Shown one piece after another: positions 11,402 to 23,098 of a DNA stretch of 64,000 nucleotides (position 1 is its first letter; each line of letters starts with the position of its first letter). The stretch is from assembly GCF_963259705.1 (NCBI RefSeq), contig NC_081844.1:13005715-13069714 (forward strand), in the 5' to 3' direction. The stretch is from Myotis daubentonii. Taxonomy: Eukaryota > Chordata > Mammalia > Chiroptera > Vespertilionidae. Made by a program: the position numbers and the translations under genes. The notes under the pieces were generated by a model. It ran no database searches. It was not told the DNA's origin and was given only the letters and a program-made list of their open reading frames with translations.

Positions 11402-12069
11402 TCAACACTAATAAAAGAGAAAAATGGTAATTGGCGTACGGCGATACCCTTTTCATTGGCTAATCAGGACTATATGCAAATTAACTGCCAACTAAGATTG
11501 GCAGTTAACTGCCAACTAAGATTGGCAGTTAACTGCCAACAAGATGGTGGTTAATTTGCATATGTAGGCACAATGCAGGGAGGCGAAAGGGAAAGCAGGA
11601 ATAAGCCCCCTGCCACTGACAGTGATCGGAAACCCAGGGGGGAGCTAAGAGCTGGGGGGCAGGGCAAAGGCGGCCCTGGGGCCGCCTTTGCCCTGCCCCC
11701 CAGCCATGATCTGAGAATCAGGCGCCTTTTCCGCCCTGGCCAGTGATAGCAGGAAGTAGGGGTGGAGCCAGCGATGGGAGCTGGGCAAGGTCGAAGCTGG
11801 CAGTCCCAGGAGCTAGGGGTCCCTTGCCTGGGCCTAAAGCGAAGCCCACGATCGCGGGGCCACTGCAGCTGCGGGTCCCCGCTGCCCGGGCCGGACGCCT
11901 AGGCCAGAGGCGTCAGGCCTGGGCAAGGGGCTGATCCTGCAATTGGAGGGTGATGGGGGTCAATGCCTGAGGGCTCCCAGTATGTGAGAGGGGGCAGGCT
12001 GGGCTGAGGGACACTCCCCCCCACACACACACACACCCAGTGCACGAATTTCGTGCACCGGGCCCCTAG
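11402..12069 (+). mobile_element. Non-autonomous Helitron, GC-rich family, abutting another
   Basis: Starts 'tcaacactaataaaagagaa' and ends in the perfect 'cacgaatttcgtg' hairpin plus CACCGGGCCCCTAG. The 5' region has palindromic 'aactgccaactaagattggc' units (11478-11545). The centre has a perfect 25-bp stem hairpin at 11651-11704. A much longer member of the same family lies at 45920-47236 and an inverted one at 50796-51425. Similarity among the three looks high, suggesting recent spread. Confidence 0.93.
11651..11704. repeat. Perfect 25-bp stem, 4-base loop hairpin inside Helitron
   Basis: The arm starting GCTGGGGGGCAGGG at 11651-11675 is exactly inverted at 11680-11704. The structure recurs in two other copies of the same Helitron family, at 46191-46244 and about 51157-51205. 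It is internal, well away from the terminal hairpin. Confidence 0.95.
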
Positions 12070-12766
12070 TCTTATATAATGAAAGCCTAAGTGGCGTGAT
12101 GCCCTCGTGCGATGTCATCACAAGATGACCGCCTTCATGTCACCACAAGAGGCCACCACAAATGGCTGCCACAAGACGGCTGGCAGGGAGGGCAGTTGGA
12201 GGTGAATAGGCCAGCAGGAGAGGGCAGTTGTGGGCGATCAGGTTGGCAGGGGAGGGCAGTTGGGGGCACCCAGGCCGGCAGGGGAGGGCAGTTGGGAGCA
12301 ACTTGGCCTGCAGGGGAGGGCAGTTGGGCATGACCAGGCTGTCAGGGGAGGGTAGTTGGGTGTGACCAGGCTGGCAGGGGAGGGCAGTTGGGTGTGACCA
12401 GGCCTGCAGGGGAGGGCAGTTAGGGGCGACCAGGCTGGCAGGTGAGGGAAGTTGCAGGTGACCAGGCTGGCAGGGAGGGGCAGTTGGGAGTGATCTGTCC
12501 ACCAGGGGAGGGCAGTTGGGGGTGATTGGGCCAGCAGGGGAGGGCAGCTGGAGGCAATCAGGCTGGCAGGGGAGCAGTTAGGCACCAACCAGGCTGGCAT
12601 TAGAGAAGTTAGGGGGAAATCAGGCAGGCAGACAAGCGAGTGGTTAGAAGCCAGCAGTCCTGGATTGTGAGAAGGATGTCCCCCAAGGGGTCCCAGATTG
12701 GGGAAGGTGCAGGCTGGGCTGAGGGACACCTGCCCCCCGCACAAATTTCATGCACCGGACCTCTAG
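12070..12766 (+). mobile_element. Non-autonomous Helitron immediately downstream of another
   Basis: It begins 'tcttatataatgaaagccta' directly after the CTAG of the previous element and ends 'atgcaccggacctctag'. The interior (12180-12620) is about thirteen degenerate 30-33-bp units with the 'ggggagggcagttggg' core. These units produce long reverse-strand proline/leucine-rich open frames that are not genes. Confidence 0.92.
12180..12620 (+). repeat. Degenerate 30-33-bp minisatellite in Helitron
   Basis: Repeating 'ggcaggggagggcagttggg' units alternate with 'tgaccagg'-type spacers. The same unit type builds the interiors of the Helitrons at 7967, 8427 and 61872. Confidence 0.9.
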
Positions 12767-15130
12767 TGTATAATAACCTTTTTAGAAATTTCAAAAATAA
12801 ATGAGAAACATAAAAGAGGAACATGTTCAAAACTTAAAGAAAAAGCAGTCATAAAGAAAAATTATCTGGACATATTAGGAATGAAAAATATAATGGAAAG
12901 AGTTCAATTGATAGCTTGAATGGCAACATGGTATCATTTTAAGAAGATCATATTAAAGAACTCTCCCAGAAAACATTAAGAATTATTAAGAAAACAAAAA
13001 CATATAAAATGTATTTAGAAATGCCAGAAGAAGAGAAAAAGAAGCTGAGAGAAAATAAATTACTGTGAATGTTCCATATTTCAAAAAATATAACCTTAAG
13101 ATTAGAAAGAAGTATGGACTAAATATAAAAACAACTCACACTAAGGACCCACATCTTAAATTATAAAATTGAAAAGCATCAAAACCATAGATTCCCAAAA
13201 ACTTCTAGAACAAAGAAGCAGATTACCTCCAGAAGAACAAGACTCAGTTTGACAGCAGACTTCTTTTTTTTTAATTCTTTATTATTGAAAGTATTACATA
13301 TGTCCCCCTTTCCCCCCATTGACCTCTTATATGCAAACAAGTTCTTTGGTTGATCTTTTACGCCCCCCACCCACTCCCCCTGCCCACCCACCCCTGCCTT
13401 CCCTCTGAACTTTGGTGGTCTGTTCGATGCTTCTATGTCTCTGGATCTATTTTTGTTTATCAGTTTATGTTGTTCAATATCTTCCACAAATGAGTGAGAT
13501 CATGTGATACTTCTTAACCGGAGGCAGATGGCAATGGAGAAATATTTTCAAGATGATAAAAGGAATTATTTTTAAGCCTAGCAGTTTATATCTACAGAAA
13601 CCATCATTTTAAACTTAAGCATGTAATAAAGATATTTTTATGCATGAAAAAGGGTTTGCTACAAATATATTTCTGTAAACACTCTTAGAAAAAGTATTCC
13701 AGAAGAAAAATAAATTCAAGAGGATAAAATAATATAAATGAAGGTTTACTGAAATAGATTTACCATACATTCGTTACAGTCCAAAATTAAAATTCTAGAT
13801 AATGCCAACAAAATGAAGAGGGGGATAGTATAAGAAAGAAAGAAAAAAATATAAACAATTCTATATATGACCACAAATGCAGAAATTTTAGAGAAAATAT
13901 TAGCTAATTAAATGCAAGAGTATGCATCCCAATAACAGAGTTTATCCTAAGAAGTAAGGGTTATTTAACATTAGAAAATCTATCAGTGTAATTTACCACA
14001 TTAAAAATAGATTCAGAGAAAGTACTTTATAAAATTAAATTAAAAGTTATGATATTTTAAAAATGCCACTTAGAGAACTGAGAATAAAAGGAAGCTTCCT
14101 TAACTTGATAAAGATTTTATTCCCAAACCCTAAAGCAAACATCAAACTCAATAGAGAATCTTAGGATTATATTCCCTTTAGAATCAGAAAACATAGAACT
14201 ACAAATGACAAAGAAAAAGATGGCAAAACCAATAAACAAATATTTGTAGGTGATACACTTAAAAGTGCAAGAGAAGTTCCTTAGGCCTTATAGGAGAGTT
14301 CACTAAATTGGCCAGTTGCAAAATAAATATACAATGTCAGCAATATTCTGTTAGAAACTATAATGAATTAAGATTCCACTCATGATAATAACAGCAACAA
14401 AATGAGATTCCTAGACATAAATGCACTAAGAAAATTGCATAATGCATAAGAAAACTTAACTGACTAAAAAATAGTTGAAATAAAATCATGTTTCTGAATG
14501 GGAAAATTGAATTTTTCAAATTGTCAGTTTACCATTATTTAATTTATGAATCTTAATGGTGTTCTAATCAAATCCTAAAGGGAATGTTTTGGGAACTTAA
14601 GTAAATCATTTAAAAAGTTTATCTGAAAAAAGAAATAGATGACAAGAGGCAATAAACCATCTTTAAAAAAAGAAAAATAAGGGTGGAATTACATTAGGAA
14701 ATATTTATACACATTTATAATTCTACAATAGTAAAAAATGTCCGCTCAATAGATAAACAGATACATTAAACAAAATAGAAAGTCTAGAGCAGATAATCAT
14801 AAATGTAAATTATATGATAATGGTAGTACTTCAAATTGTTTAAAGAAAGGAATTATTGTACTAGGAGGGTTACCTACTTATTTGAGAAGAAAATAAAGTC
14901 ATAATCCCATTTGACAATATCACTAATATAAACTATGGATTGATTGAAAGTTTAAAATACTAAAAATGGAATAAAAGAATAAGAGCAGTAAATTATTAAT
15001 CTGTATACAAGTAAAGGCAGAATTAATATAAGATAGAAGAAAATTTAACAAACAAGACCTCAGATAAATTCAACAAGGAAGTATAACTTTTTACTCATAA
15101 GAGAGTATGGAAAAATAGAAAATTTCACAT
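12767..15130 (+). mobile_element. Old L1, sense, with younger L1 3' end inserted
   Basis: A-rich decayed L1, with ORF2-like sense sequence from about 13960 (for example 'tagaaaatctatcagtgtaa' and 'gcaaacatcaaactcaatag'). A 0.25-kb L1 3' end in the opposite orientation interrupts it at 13262-13507. No open frame of useful length survives. Confidence 0.75.
13262..13507 (-). mobile_element. 5'-truncated L1 3' end
   Basis: On the plus strand it starts with a T run, then 'aattctttattattgaaagt', a C-rich block and 'aatgagtgagatcatgtgat', which is the L1 3' end in reverse. Short matching flanks (acttctt) suggest a target-site duplication. The same 3' end type recurs at 25745 and 60545. Confidence 0.8.
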
Positions 15131-16591
15131 GGTGTTGATGAGAGTGTAAATCCCACACACCCTCCCCTCAACCTCCTGCACCTCCCCCAGCCCATCTCTC
15201 CCTCAGGAAATCACCACACTATTGTCCCTTGCCATGAGTTTGTTTTCATTTTGCTCAATTCCTCAACTCCTCCCACTCAAAACCCCACCCCATAACAGCT
15301 GCCAGCCTGCTCTCTATCATGAGTCTGTCTTTATTTTGCTTGTTAGTTCATTTTGTTTATCAGATTTTACATGAGTGAAATCAGATGATACTTGTCTTTC
15401 TCTGACTAGCTTATTTCACTTAATATGATGCTCTCCAGGTCCATTTATGCTGTGGCAAAGGGTAAGATTTCCTTTTTTTTTGTTTTGTTACGGCTGAGTG
15501 GTATTCCATTGTATAAATGTACCACAGCCTTTTTATCCACTTATTTATTGATGGGCACTTGGGCTGCTTCCAAATCCTGGCTATTGTAAATAATGCTGCA
15601 ATGAACATAGGGGTGCACATGTTCTTTTGAATTAGTATTTATAGGGTTTTTTTTATATAGTCCCAGAAGTGGAATCGATGGGTCAAAAGGCAGTTCCATT
15701 TTCTATTTTACTCCATACTGTTTTCCACAGTGACTGCACCAGTCTGCATTCCCACCAGCAGTGCACAAGAGTTCCCTTTTCTCCACATCCTCACCAACAC
15801 TTGTTGTTTGATGATTTATTGATGATAGCCATTCTGACAGGTGTGAGGTGATATCTCATCGTGGTTTCAATTGGCATTGCTCTGATGATCAATGATGTTG
15901 ACAATCATCTGTATGTCATCTTTGGAGAAGTGTCTACTCAGGCCCTGTGCCCATTTCTAATTGGATTATTTGGGGGTTTTGTTGTTGTTGACATTTATAA
16001 AGTCTTTATGAATTTTGGGTACTAATCCATTATCAGATGTATCATTGGTGAATTTGTTCCCCCATTCAGTGTATTGTCTTTTCATTTTATTGATGATTTT
16101 CTTTGCTATGCAAAACCTTTCTAGTTTGATGTAGTCCCATTTGTTTCTTTTTCCTTTTGTTTCCCTTGCCAAAGGAGATATATCAGAAAAAAATATTGCT
16201 ATAAAATGTCCAATATTTTACTGCCTATGATTTTTTTCTAAGATTTTTATGGTTTTTAAGTCTAACATTTAAATCTTTAATCTATTTTCAGTTTGTTCTT
16301 ATGTATGGTATAAGAAGGTGGTCTGATATCATTTTTTGTACTTTTCTGTCCAATTTTCTCAACACCATTTATTGAATAGACTATCTTTACTTCATTATAT
16401 GTTTTTGCCTTTTTTGTCAAATATTAATTGACTATAAAGGTATGGGTTTACTTCTGGGCTCTCTATCCTATTTCACTGAGCCATATGTCTGTTTTTATAA
16501 TAGTACCATACCATAAATTGTGCTGCTATGAACATAAGGGTGCATACATTCCTTCTGATTGGTGCTTCAGGTTTCTTAGAATATATTCCTA
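15131..16591 (-). mobile_element. L1 ORF2 3' portion and 3' UTR, antisense
   Basis: Reverse-strand reading gives L1 ORF2 C-terminal peptides (WDYIKLERFCIAKK near 16100; the 'YTMEYHSAVTKQKK' block near 15480-15530). Frames are broken, so it is a dead copy. 16510-16591 is a further reverse fragment ending at the Helitron. Confidence 0.85.
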
Positions 16592-17410
16592 CTAGAGGCC
16601 CGGTGCACAAAAATTTGTGCACTCTGGGGGGGGAGGGGGGGTCCCTCAGCCTGGCCTGTGCCCTCTCGCAGTCTAGGACCCCTCGGGAGATAACGACCTG
16701 CTGGCTTAGGCCTGCTCCCGGGTGGCAGAGGGCAAGCCCAATCCCTAGGTGCAGCCCCTGGTCGGGCTCAGAGCAGGGCTGATTGGGGAGTTGGGGCGCC
16801 GCCCCTTGTCACACTCAAGGCAGGGTCGATGGGGAGGTTGTGGAGCAACCCCCTGTCACACACAGAGCAGGGCCCATCAGGGGGGTTGGGGCTCTGTACC
16901 CTGTCACGCACAGAGCAGGGCCCATCAGGGGGGTTGGGGCTCTGTACCCTGTCACGCACAGAGCAGGGCCCATCAGGGGGGTTGGGGCTCTGTACCCTGT
17001 CACGCACAGAGCAGGGCCCATCAGGGGGGTTGGGGCTCTGTACCCTGTCACGCACAGAGCAGGGCCCATCAGGGGGTTGGGGTGCTGCCCTCTATCACCC
17101 ACAGAGCAGGGCGGATCAGGGGGTTGGGGTGCCGCCACTCTCACACTCAGGGCAGGGCTGATGGGGAGGTTATGGCTCTACCCCGTCACACACAGAGCAG
17201 GGCCCGTGGGGGGGGGGGGGAGCTCCCCCCTATCAGGCACAGAGCAGGGTGGATAGGGAGGTTGTGGCCCCGCCCCCTGTCACACACAGAGCCGCAGGGC
17301 GATCAGGGGGTTTGGGTGCTGCCCCCTGTCATGCTGATTCCAGTGCCGGGAGGCCTCACGGCTCCGCTGATCCCGGTTCTGGGAGGCATATTACCCTTGT
17401 ACTATATAGG
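16592..17410 (-). mobile_element. Non-autonomous Helitron with 48-bp minisatellite
   Basis: Reverse-strand 3' end at 16592 (CTAGAGGCCCGGTGCACAAA on the plus strand). Its 5' end is probably the 'cctatatagtacaagggt' reverse string near 17393-17410. Most of the interior is a tandem repeat. It directly abuts a second reverse Helitron. Confidence 0.8.
16775..17335 (+). repeat. 48-bp minisatellite (about 11-12 units)
   Basis: The string CAGAGCAGGG recurs at 16863, 16911, 16959, 17007 and 17055, an exact period of 48, with near-identical units. Degenerate units extend on both sides. Because 48 is a multiple of three, all frames on both strands give repetitive open frames (up to 221 codons). These are artefacts, not genes. 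Confidence 0.95.
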
Positions 17411-17920
17411 GTAGAGGCCTGGTGCATGGGTGGGGCCGGCTCGTTTGCCCTGAAGGGTGTCCTGGATCAGGGTGGGGGTCCCTACTGGGATGCCTGGCCA
17501 GTCTGGGTGAGGGGCTGAGGGCTGTTTTCAGGCTGGGGGTGACTGAACTCCCAAACGCTCCTTTTTTCCTTTTTTTTTTTTTTAATTCTGGGCCAGCTTT
17601 AGCTTGAGGCTTGGCTCCAGCTCTTAGGCCTCTGGCTGAAAGTAGGTTTCTGGCCTTTGCTTACAATGTTGCCAATCTGCTGGCTGAAGTTGGGCGTATT
17701 TGTTACAATGTTTCTTAAACTGCCAGCTCAGAGGCAGCGGCAGGCGGGGAACGTTGGTTTCCTCCGTCACTGAGGCAACCAAGCCTCATGTTAGTTTCAA
17801 GCTGCCTGGCTGCCGGCCGCCATCTTGGCTGACAGTTAATTTGCATATCTCGCTGATTAGCCAATGAAAAGGGTATCGGTCGTACGCCAATTACCATGTT
17901 TCTCTTTTATTAGATAGGAT
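17411..17920 (-). mobile_element. Non-autonomous Helitron, adjacent to the previous one
   Basis: On the plus strand a decayed 3' end 'gtagaggcctggtgcatggg' starts at about 17411. The right end is 'ttctcttttattagatagga'. Near 17830-17890 it has 'ttaatttgcatatctcgctg' and 'aatgaaaagggtatcggt', the 5' part shared with the 11402/45920 family. Confidence 0.8.
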
Positions 17921-19217
17921 ATTTAATAAATAAATTCAGCAATGTAGAAGGATACAAAATTAACACCCAGAAATTTATGGCATTTTTATACACAAATAAT
18001 GAACTCTCAGAAAGAGAAACTAAAATAACAATCCCATTTACCATTGCAACAAAAAAAAATTAAGATACTTAGCAATAAACTTAACCAAGAAGGTAAAGGC
18101 CTATACTTGGAAAGAGCTAGAGGAAGATGATAAACAAGTGGAAGAATATACTATGTTCATGGATTGGTAGAATCAACATCATTAAAATGTCCATACTACC
18201 CAAAGCAATCTATAGATTCAATGAAATCCCTATTAAAATACCAATGGCATATTTCACAGATCTAGAATAAACATTCCAAAAATTTATATGGAACCAAAAA
18301 AGATCCTCAATAGCCACAGCAAGCTTGAGAAAGAAGAACAAAATTAGAGGAATCACAAAACCAGATATCAAGTTATACTACAAAGCCACTGTATTCAAAA
18401 CAGCCTGGTATTGGCATAAGAACAGACATATAGACCAATGAAACAAAACAGAGAACCCAGAAATCTACCCAAGCCATTATGCTCAATTAATATTTGAAAA
18501 AGGAGGCAAGAACAATCTCTTCAATAAACGGTGTTGGGAAAATTGGACAGATACATGCAAAAAAATGAAACTAAATCACCAACCTACACCATATACAAAA
18601 AAAAACCTCAAAATGGATAAAAGACTTAAATGTAAGTTGTGAAATCATAAAAATCTTAGAAGAAACCATAGGAAGCAAAATCTCAGACATCTCTCGTAGC
18701 AATATGTCTATGGATACATCTCTTAGAGCAAAGGAAACTATGGAGAAAATAAACAAATGGGACTACATCAAAATAAAAGCTTCTGCACAGCAAAAGAAAT
18801 CACCATCAAAATGAAAAGAGAGCATGCTGCATGGGAGAACATATTTGCCAATGATACATCAAATAAGGCATTAAGTTCCAAAATATATAAGAAACTCATA
18901 CAACTTAGCAAAAGGAAGACAAACAATCCAATTAAAAAATGGCCCAGGGCCTAAATAGACACTTCTCCAAAGTAGAAATACAGAAGGCCAAGAGACATAT
19001 GAAAAAATGCTCAGTCACTAATCATCTGAGAGATGCAAATTAAAACAATGAAGTATCACCCCATACCTGTCAGAATAGCTATCCTCAACAAATCAATAAA
19101 TGACAAGCGTTGGCAAGGATGTGGAGAAAAAGGAACCCTAGTACACTGCTGGTGGGAATGCAGACAGGTGTAGCCTGTTTTGATAGTTTCCCTTTCTGAT
19201 ACTTCATTATTTTTAAA
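17921..19217 (+). mobile_element. L1 ORF2 3' portion, sense
   Basis: Reads as L1 ORF2 from the 'aaattcagcaatgtagaagg' block to the 'ctggtgggaatgcagac' block near 19150. The frame is broken by stops. The Helitron pair on the left and the Helitron at 19218 cut it off. Confidence 0.85.
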
Positions 19218-19675
19218 CTAGGGGCCCGATGCATGAAATTTGTGCAAGGGTAGGCCTTCGCAGATCAGCTGCCTCACAGCCCTGGCTGCCTCCCAGCCCT
19301 GCCTACCTCCCAGTCCTGGCTGCCTCCTGCAGGGGCCCTCATGGCCCCAGCTACCTCATGTCCCCAGCTGCCTGCTGCCTCGTGGCCCCACCCCCTGCCC
19401 ACACCCACCTTGGCCTGGTGCTGCCTGCGTCCGCAGCCACATACCCCCGGTTCCTCGGTTCTGCGGAGCCCCCCAATAGATCACCCTGCCGGCTGGTAGC
19501 CTGAGCCTCCCTCTGCAAGGCGATCATGGGGCGATGGTGGGGCCCTCTGACCAATCGCATCGCACCTGCCTTGGCTGGCCTGGCGCCAGTGGGTGTCATA
19601 GCGTGGTCATCTGGATGGTCCTTCTGCTGTTTGGCTGTTCGGTCAATTTGCATATTATGCTTTTATTATTATAGA
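19218..19675 (-). mobile_element. Non-autonomous Helitron
   Basis: Reverse-strand 3' end at 19218 (CTAGGGGCCCGATGCATG on the plus strand). Right end is 'catattatgcttttattatt'. The interior is GC-rich and differs from the other families here. No Rep/helicase. Confidence 0.88.
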
Positions 19676-19880
19676 TATTTATTTTGTATTCTGCTACTTT
19701 ACTGAATTCATTATCAGTTCTAATAGTTTTTTGGTGGAATCTTAAAGTTTTCTATATACAGCATCATGTCATCTGCTAATAATGACAATTCTACTTATTT
19801 CTTTCCAATTTGGATGCCTTTATTTTTTCTTATGTGATTTGCTCTGGCTACGATTTCCAATACTGTATTGTGTAAGAATA
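19676..19880 (-). mobile_element. L1 ORF2 fragment, antisense
   Basis: Familiar reverse L1 reverse-transcriptase region ('ctactttactgaattcatta', 'tcatctgctaataatgaca'). It ends abruptly at a Helitron 3' fragment. Confidence 0.85.
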
Positions 19881-19979
19881 GGGCGTGAAGGATGGGCTGA
19901 GACCCGCCCCTGTGCCCACCACAACCTTGCGGCCAATAGTTCCTTTCAAGGTGTATGAATTTGTGCACTGGGTCCCTAC
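19881..19979 (+). mobile_element. Truncated Helitron 3' end
   Basis: Only about 100 bp, ending 'tttgtgcactgggtccctac' with the final CTAG decayed. There is no recognisable 5' end. Confidence 0.65.
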
Positions 19980-20395
19980 TTGTTCTATAACCTAGCTATA
20001 ATTCTAATTTGGTCCTGGGAGGAGGTGAATGTAGCTTCCACCTTCTCTGCCACCATATTTGATCTCCCAAGAGTATAAATTTCTTAAAACAAAACAAACA
20101 AAAGCCCTCTGGCAATATGTATGAAAATCCATAAGACTGTACATGTCTTTAATAGACTAATTCCACAACTAGAATTTACCAAACTATTATGAGAGAGGTG
20201 TTAAAGCTTTGAGTACAGGGATATTTATCAGAGTTATGTAAAATTATGAAATGTTCAAAAATAAATGAATATCCAACAATAACAGACTAACTACATGATA
20301 TGTGGATATGATGGAATATGCATCAACCATAAAAATTAAGAATCTATTAAGAATGTTCAATTACATAGAAAATATTCTGCGCATATTAAGAAAAA
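19980..20395. mobile_element. Old L1-like sequence
   Basis: From about 20070 this resembles the 3' end of an old sense L1 ('caacaataacagactaacta'). It appears to continue after 22020 ('aaattttctataattaatgc'), so the younger L1 at 20396-22018 may be inserted in it. Confidence 0.5.
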
Positions 20396-22018
20396 TAAGA
20401 GAACCCAGAAATTGACCCAAGCCATTATGCTCTAATATTTGACAAAGGAGGCAAGAGCATACATTGGAGTCAAGACAGTCTCTTCAATAAATGGTGCTGG
20501 GAAATTTGGTCAGATACATGCAAAAAAAAAAAAAAAGAAATAAAGAAAGAAAATGAAACTAGATCACCAACTTACACCATACACAAAAACAAACTCAAAA
20601 TGGCCAAAGGACTTAAATGTAAGATGGGAAACCATAAAAATCCTACAAGACTCCATAGGCAGCAAAATATCAGACATATGTTGTAGCAATATCTTTATTG
20701 CCACAGCTCCTAAGGCAATGGAGACTAAGGAGAAAATAAACAAATGGGACTACATCAAAATAAAAGGCTTCTGCACAGTAAAAGAAACCATCAAGAAAAC
20801 AAAAAGAGCCCTGGCTTATTTGGCTCAGTGGATAGAACATTGGCCTGGGGACTGAAAGGTCCCAGGTTCGATTTCTCTCAGGGTCACATGCCTGGGTTGC
20901 AAACTCGATCCCCAGTAGGGGTGTGCAGGAGGAGGCTGATCAATGATTCTCTCTCATCATTGATGTTTCTGTATTTCTCATCCTCTCCCTTCTTCTCTGA
21001 CATCAATAAAAATATATTTTTAAAAAAGAAAACAAGAAAGCCCACTGCATGGGAGAACATATTGCCAATGCTATTTCAGATAAGGGTTTAATCTCCAAAA
21101 TTTATAGAGAATTCATACAACTTAACAAAAGGAAGATAAACAATCCAATAAAAAGAAATGAGCAAAGGACCTAAATAGTGATTTTGTGTGATTTTTTTTC
21201 TAAGAGGACATACAGAAGACCAAGAGACATATGAAAACATGCTCAAAGTCACTAATCATTAGAGAGATACAAATCACAACAATGAGGTACCATCTCATAC
21301 CTGTCAGAATGGTTATCATCAACAAATCAGCAAATGACAAGTGCTGGTGAGGATGTAAAAAAAAAAAAAAAAAAAAAAAAGGAACCCTCATTCACTGCTG
21401 GTGGGAATGCAGACTGATGCAGCCACTTTTTTCCTCAAAAAGTTAAAAACGGAACAACCATTTACCCAGTAATCTAGGACTATATCCCAAGAAACCAGAA
21501 ACACCAATCAGAAAGGAAATATGCACCCCTATGTTTATAGCAGCACAATTTACAATAGCTAAGATTTGGAAACAGCCTAAGTGCCCATCAGCAGATGAGT
21601 GAATTAAAAAACTGTGGTACATCTGCACAATGGAATACTATGCCGCGGTAAAAAAAGAAGGGACTTTTACCATTTGCAACAGCATGGATGGAACTGGAGA
21701 GCATTATGCTAAGTGGAATAAGCCAGTCAGAGAAAGATAAATATCACATGATCTCACTCATATGTGGAATATAATGTTCAACATAATTTGATGAACAAAA
21801 ATAGATCCAGAGACAAATGGCTGGGGAGGTGGAAGGGGTGGGAGTTAGAGAGCAACCAAAGGCCTTGTATGCATGCAGATTAGCATAACCAATGGACACA
21901 GACACTGGGGCGGTGGGTTCTTTCCCGGGGTGGGAATGGCTGGGGGAGGGGTTCAATCGGGGGAAAAAGGAGACATATGTAAAACTTTAGATAATAAATT
22001 TTTAAAAAAGGAAAAGAA
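20396..22018 (+). mobile_element. L1 3' portion, sense, with Ves SINE inserted
   Basis: ORF2 C-terminal sequence starting with the block for '[11 protein letters not shown]'. It continues through the '3' UTR' with 'tatcacatgatctcactcat' (21743) and a terminal T/A-rich tail near 22005. Broken by stops and by a SINE at 20807-21037. Confidence 0.88.
20807..21037 (+). mobile_element. Ves SINE
   Basis: tRNA-derived SINE: A-box-like 'ttggctcagtggatagaaca', B-box-like GGTTCGATTTC at 20863, then a tail with 'tctctcatcattgatgtttc' and an A-rich end. Transcribed by RNA polymerase III and moved by L1. Flanked by A-rich duplicated target sequence ('aagaaaacaa'). Confidence 0.92.
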
Positions 22019-22685
22019 AAACAAGTTAGAAGATGGGATTGTCACAAACTTAGAAAAAAAATCACACAAAAAAACCTAAAAGAATATATACCAAATATAT
22101 TATAAGATGTATAGTTCAGAAGGGAGCTTAGAAGTAATTTTAATTTTACCTTTGTTCCTCTCTACACTTTACAAATTTTCTATAATTAATGCATATATAT
22201 TTTTAATCAGAAGTATATAATAAATGTTAGTTTTATAAACTACATTAGAGCAATGGAAATATAAATGTATTTTCTGCTTCTACCAATGTATTCACATTTA
22301 AATATATTTAGAGAAAATGTAATGTCAGGAAGCATTAATAATTTATATATAGTGAGTCTGGAGAAGTATAAACATTTTACTTGGCTTTTATTTTTACTGT
22401 CTGTTCTACTAAATGGTATAGGAGTTCTACCTGGGACCAATAGCCACAAATTCCAAGCCATGGATCAATTAGCTTGAGCTTTGATAGTCACTCAATATTT
22501 TTTGGCCTCATATTTTCTCTTGAATACAAGCTTCCTTCAGTGTTGACATATTCATTATAGTTTTTAAGAACTTGCTGAAGGTTACATATGTAAAAGCAAC
22601 TGGAAAACAATTACTCTCAGTATTTTATCCATTCACTCTTTCTTGCCTTTAATTACTCATTCATCTCTATTCTATTCTTTTATTT
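22019..22685. other. Old L1-like end, then unassigned AT-rich sequence
   Basis: 22020-22215 may be the remaining 3' end of an old L1. The rest has no recognised repeat or gene. Confidence 0.35.
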
Positions 22686-22689
22686 TATT

Positions 22690-23098
22690 ATTATTTATCA
22701 TGTCACCTGGTGGTCTGAAAAGAAAACCTTCTTTTAAATGGAGCGGGGAAGCCCTGAAGGGGGGAGCTCTCACATACGACCACTGATCGCCTTTCAAAAG
22801 ACCTCAACACATAGCAGCTTGCTTTACTGCCCCAGCAGAAGAAAGATTTTTTTCCTTGCCCAACAATAGCCAACAGATGAAAAGCCAGGACAACCCCAAC
22901 TCTCACTCTCCTCCAACGGACTTTCATTCAAAACCACCCTCCCAACTCCCCATTTCCTCTATAAAAGAAAACCTCTCTCCTTTGCTCTCCAGATTTGTCT
23001 ATGGTTTTGTCCTAGATTGCTTGCCCCAAATTGCCATTCTCTGCCATTCCAGAATAAACTCATTCTGCTGGTAAACAACTGGTTATTTCATTTTTTAA
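22690..23098 (+). mobile_element. Probable solo retroviral LTR (family not assigned)
   Basis: LTR-like layout: a TG-type left edge near 22700, a CT-rich block, a TATA box (TCTATAAAAG near 22960), about 90 bp of transcript-like sequence, then AATAAA at 23053 and a T-rich right edge ending CA at about 23102. No internal viral genes flank it. The termini and target duplication are not clear. Confidence 0.45.

Noticed and set aside
11402..12069. Autonomous Helitron with Rep/helicase
   Set aside because: None of the Helitrons here contains a Rep (HUH) or helicase reading frame; all are non-autonomous.
12238..12744. 168-codon reverse open frame, Pro/Leu-rich
   Set aside because: It lies across the degenerate 30-33-bp tandem units of a Helitron; no domain and no conserved start.
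16860..17080. CRISPR-like array
   Set aside because: Units are contiguous 48-bp repeats without unique spacers, in a vertebrate transposon context.
16749..17414. 221-codon forward open frame
   Set aside because: It is made by the 48-bp minisatellite, whose period is a multiple of three. Similar frames exist in other phases and on the reverse strand.
20820..20880. tRNA gene
   Set aside because: The A- and B-box-like strings belong to a Ves SINE with a CT-rich tail and A-rich end; no tRNA cloverleaf is kept.
22690..23098. Complete endogenous retrovirus
   Set aside because: Only a single LTR-like block is visible; no paired LTR and no gag, pol or env-like frame lies nearby.
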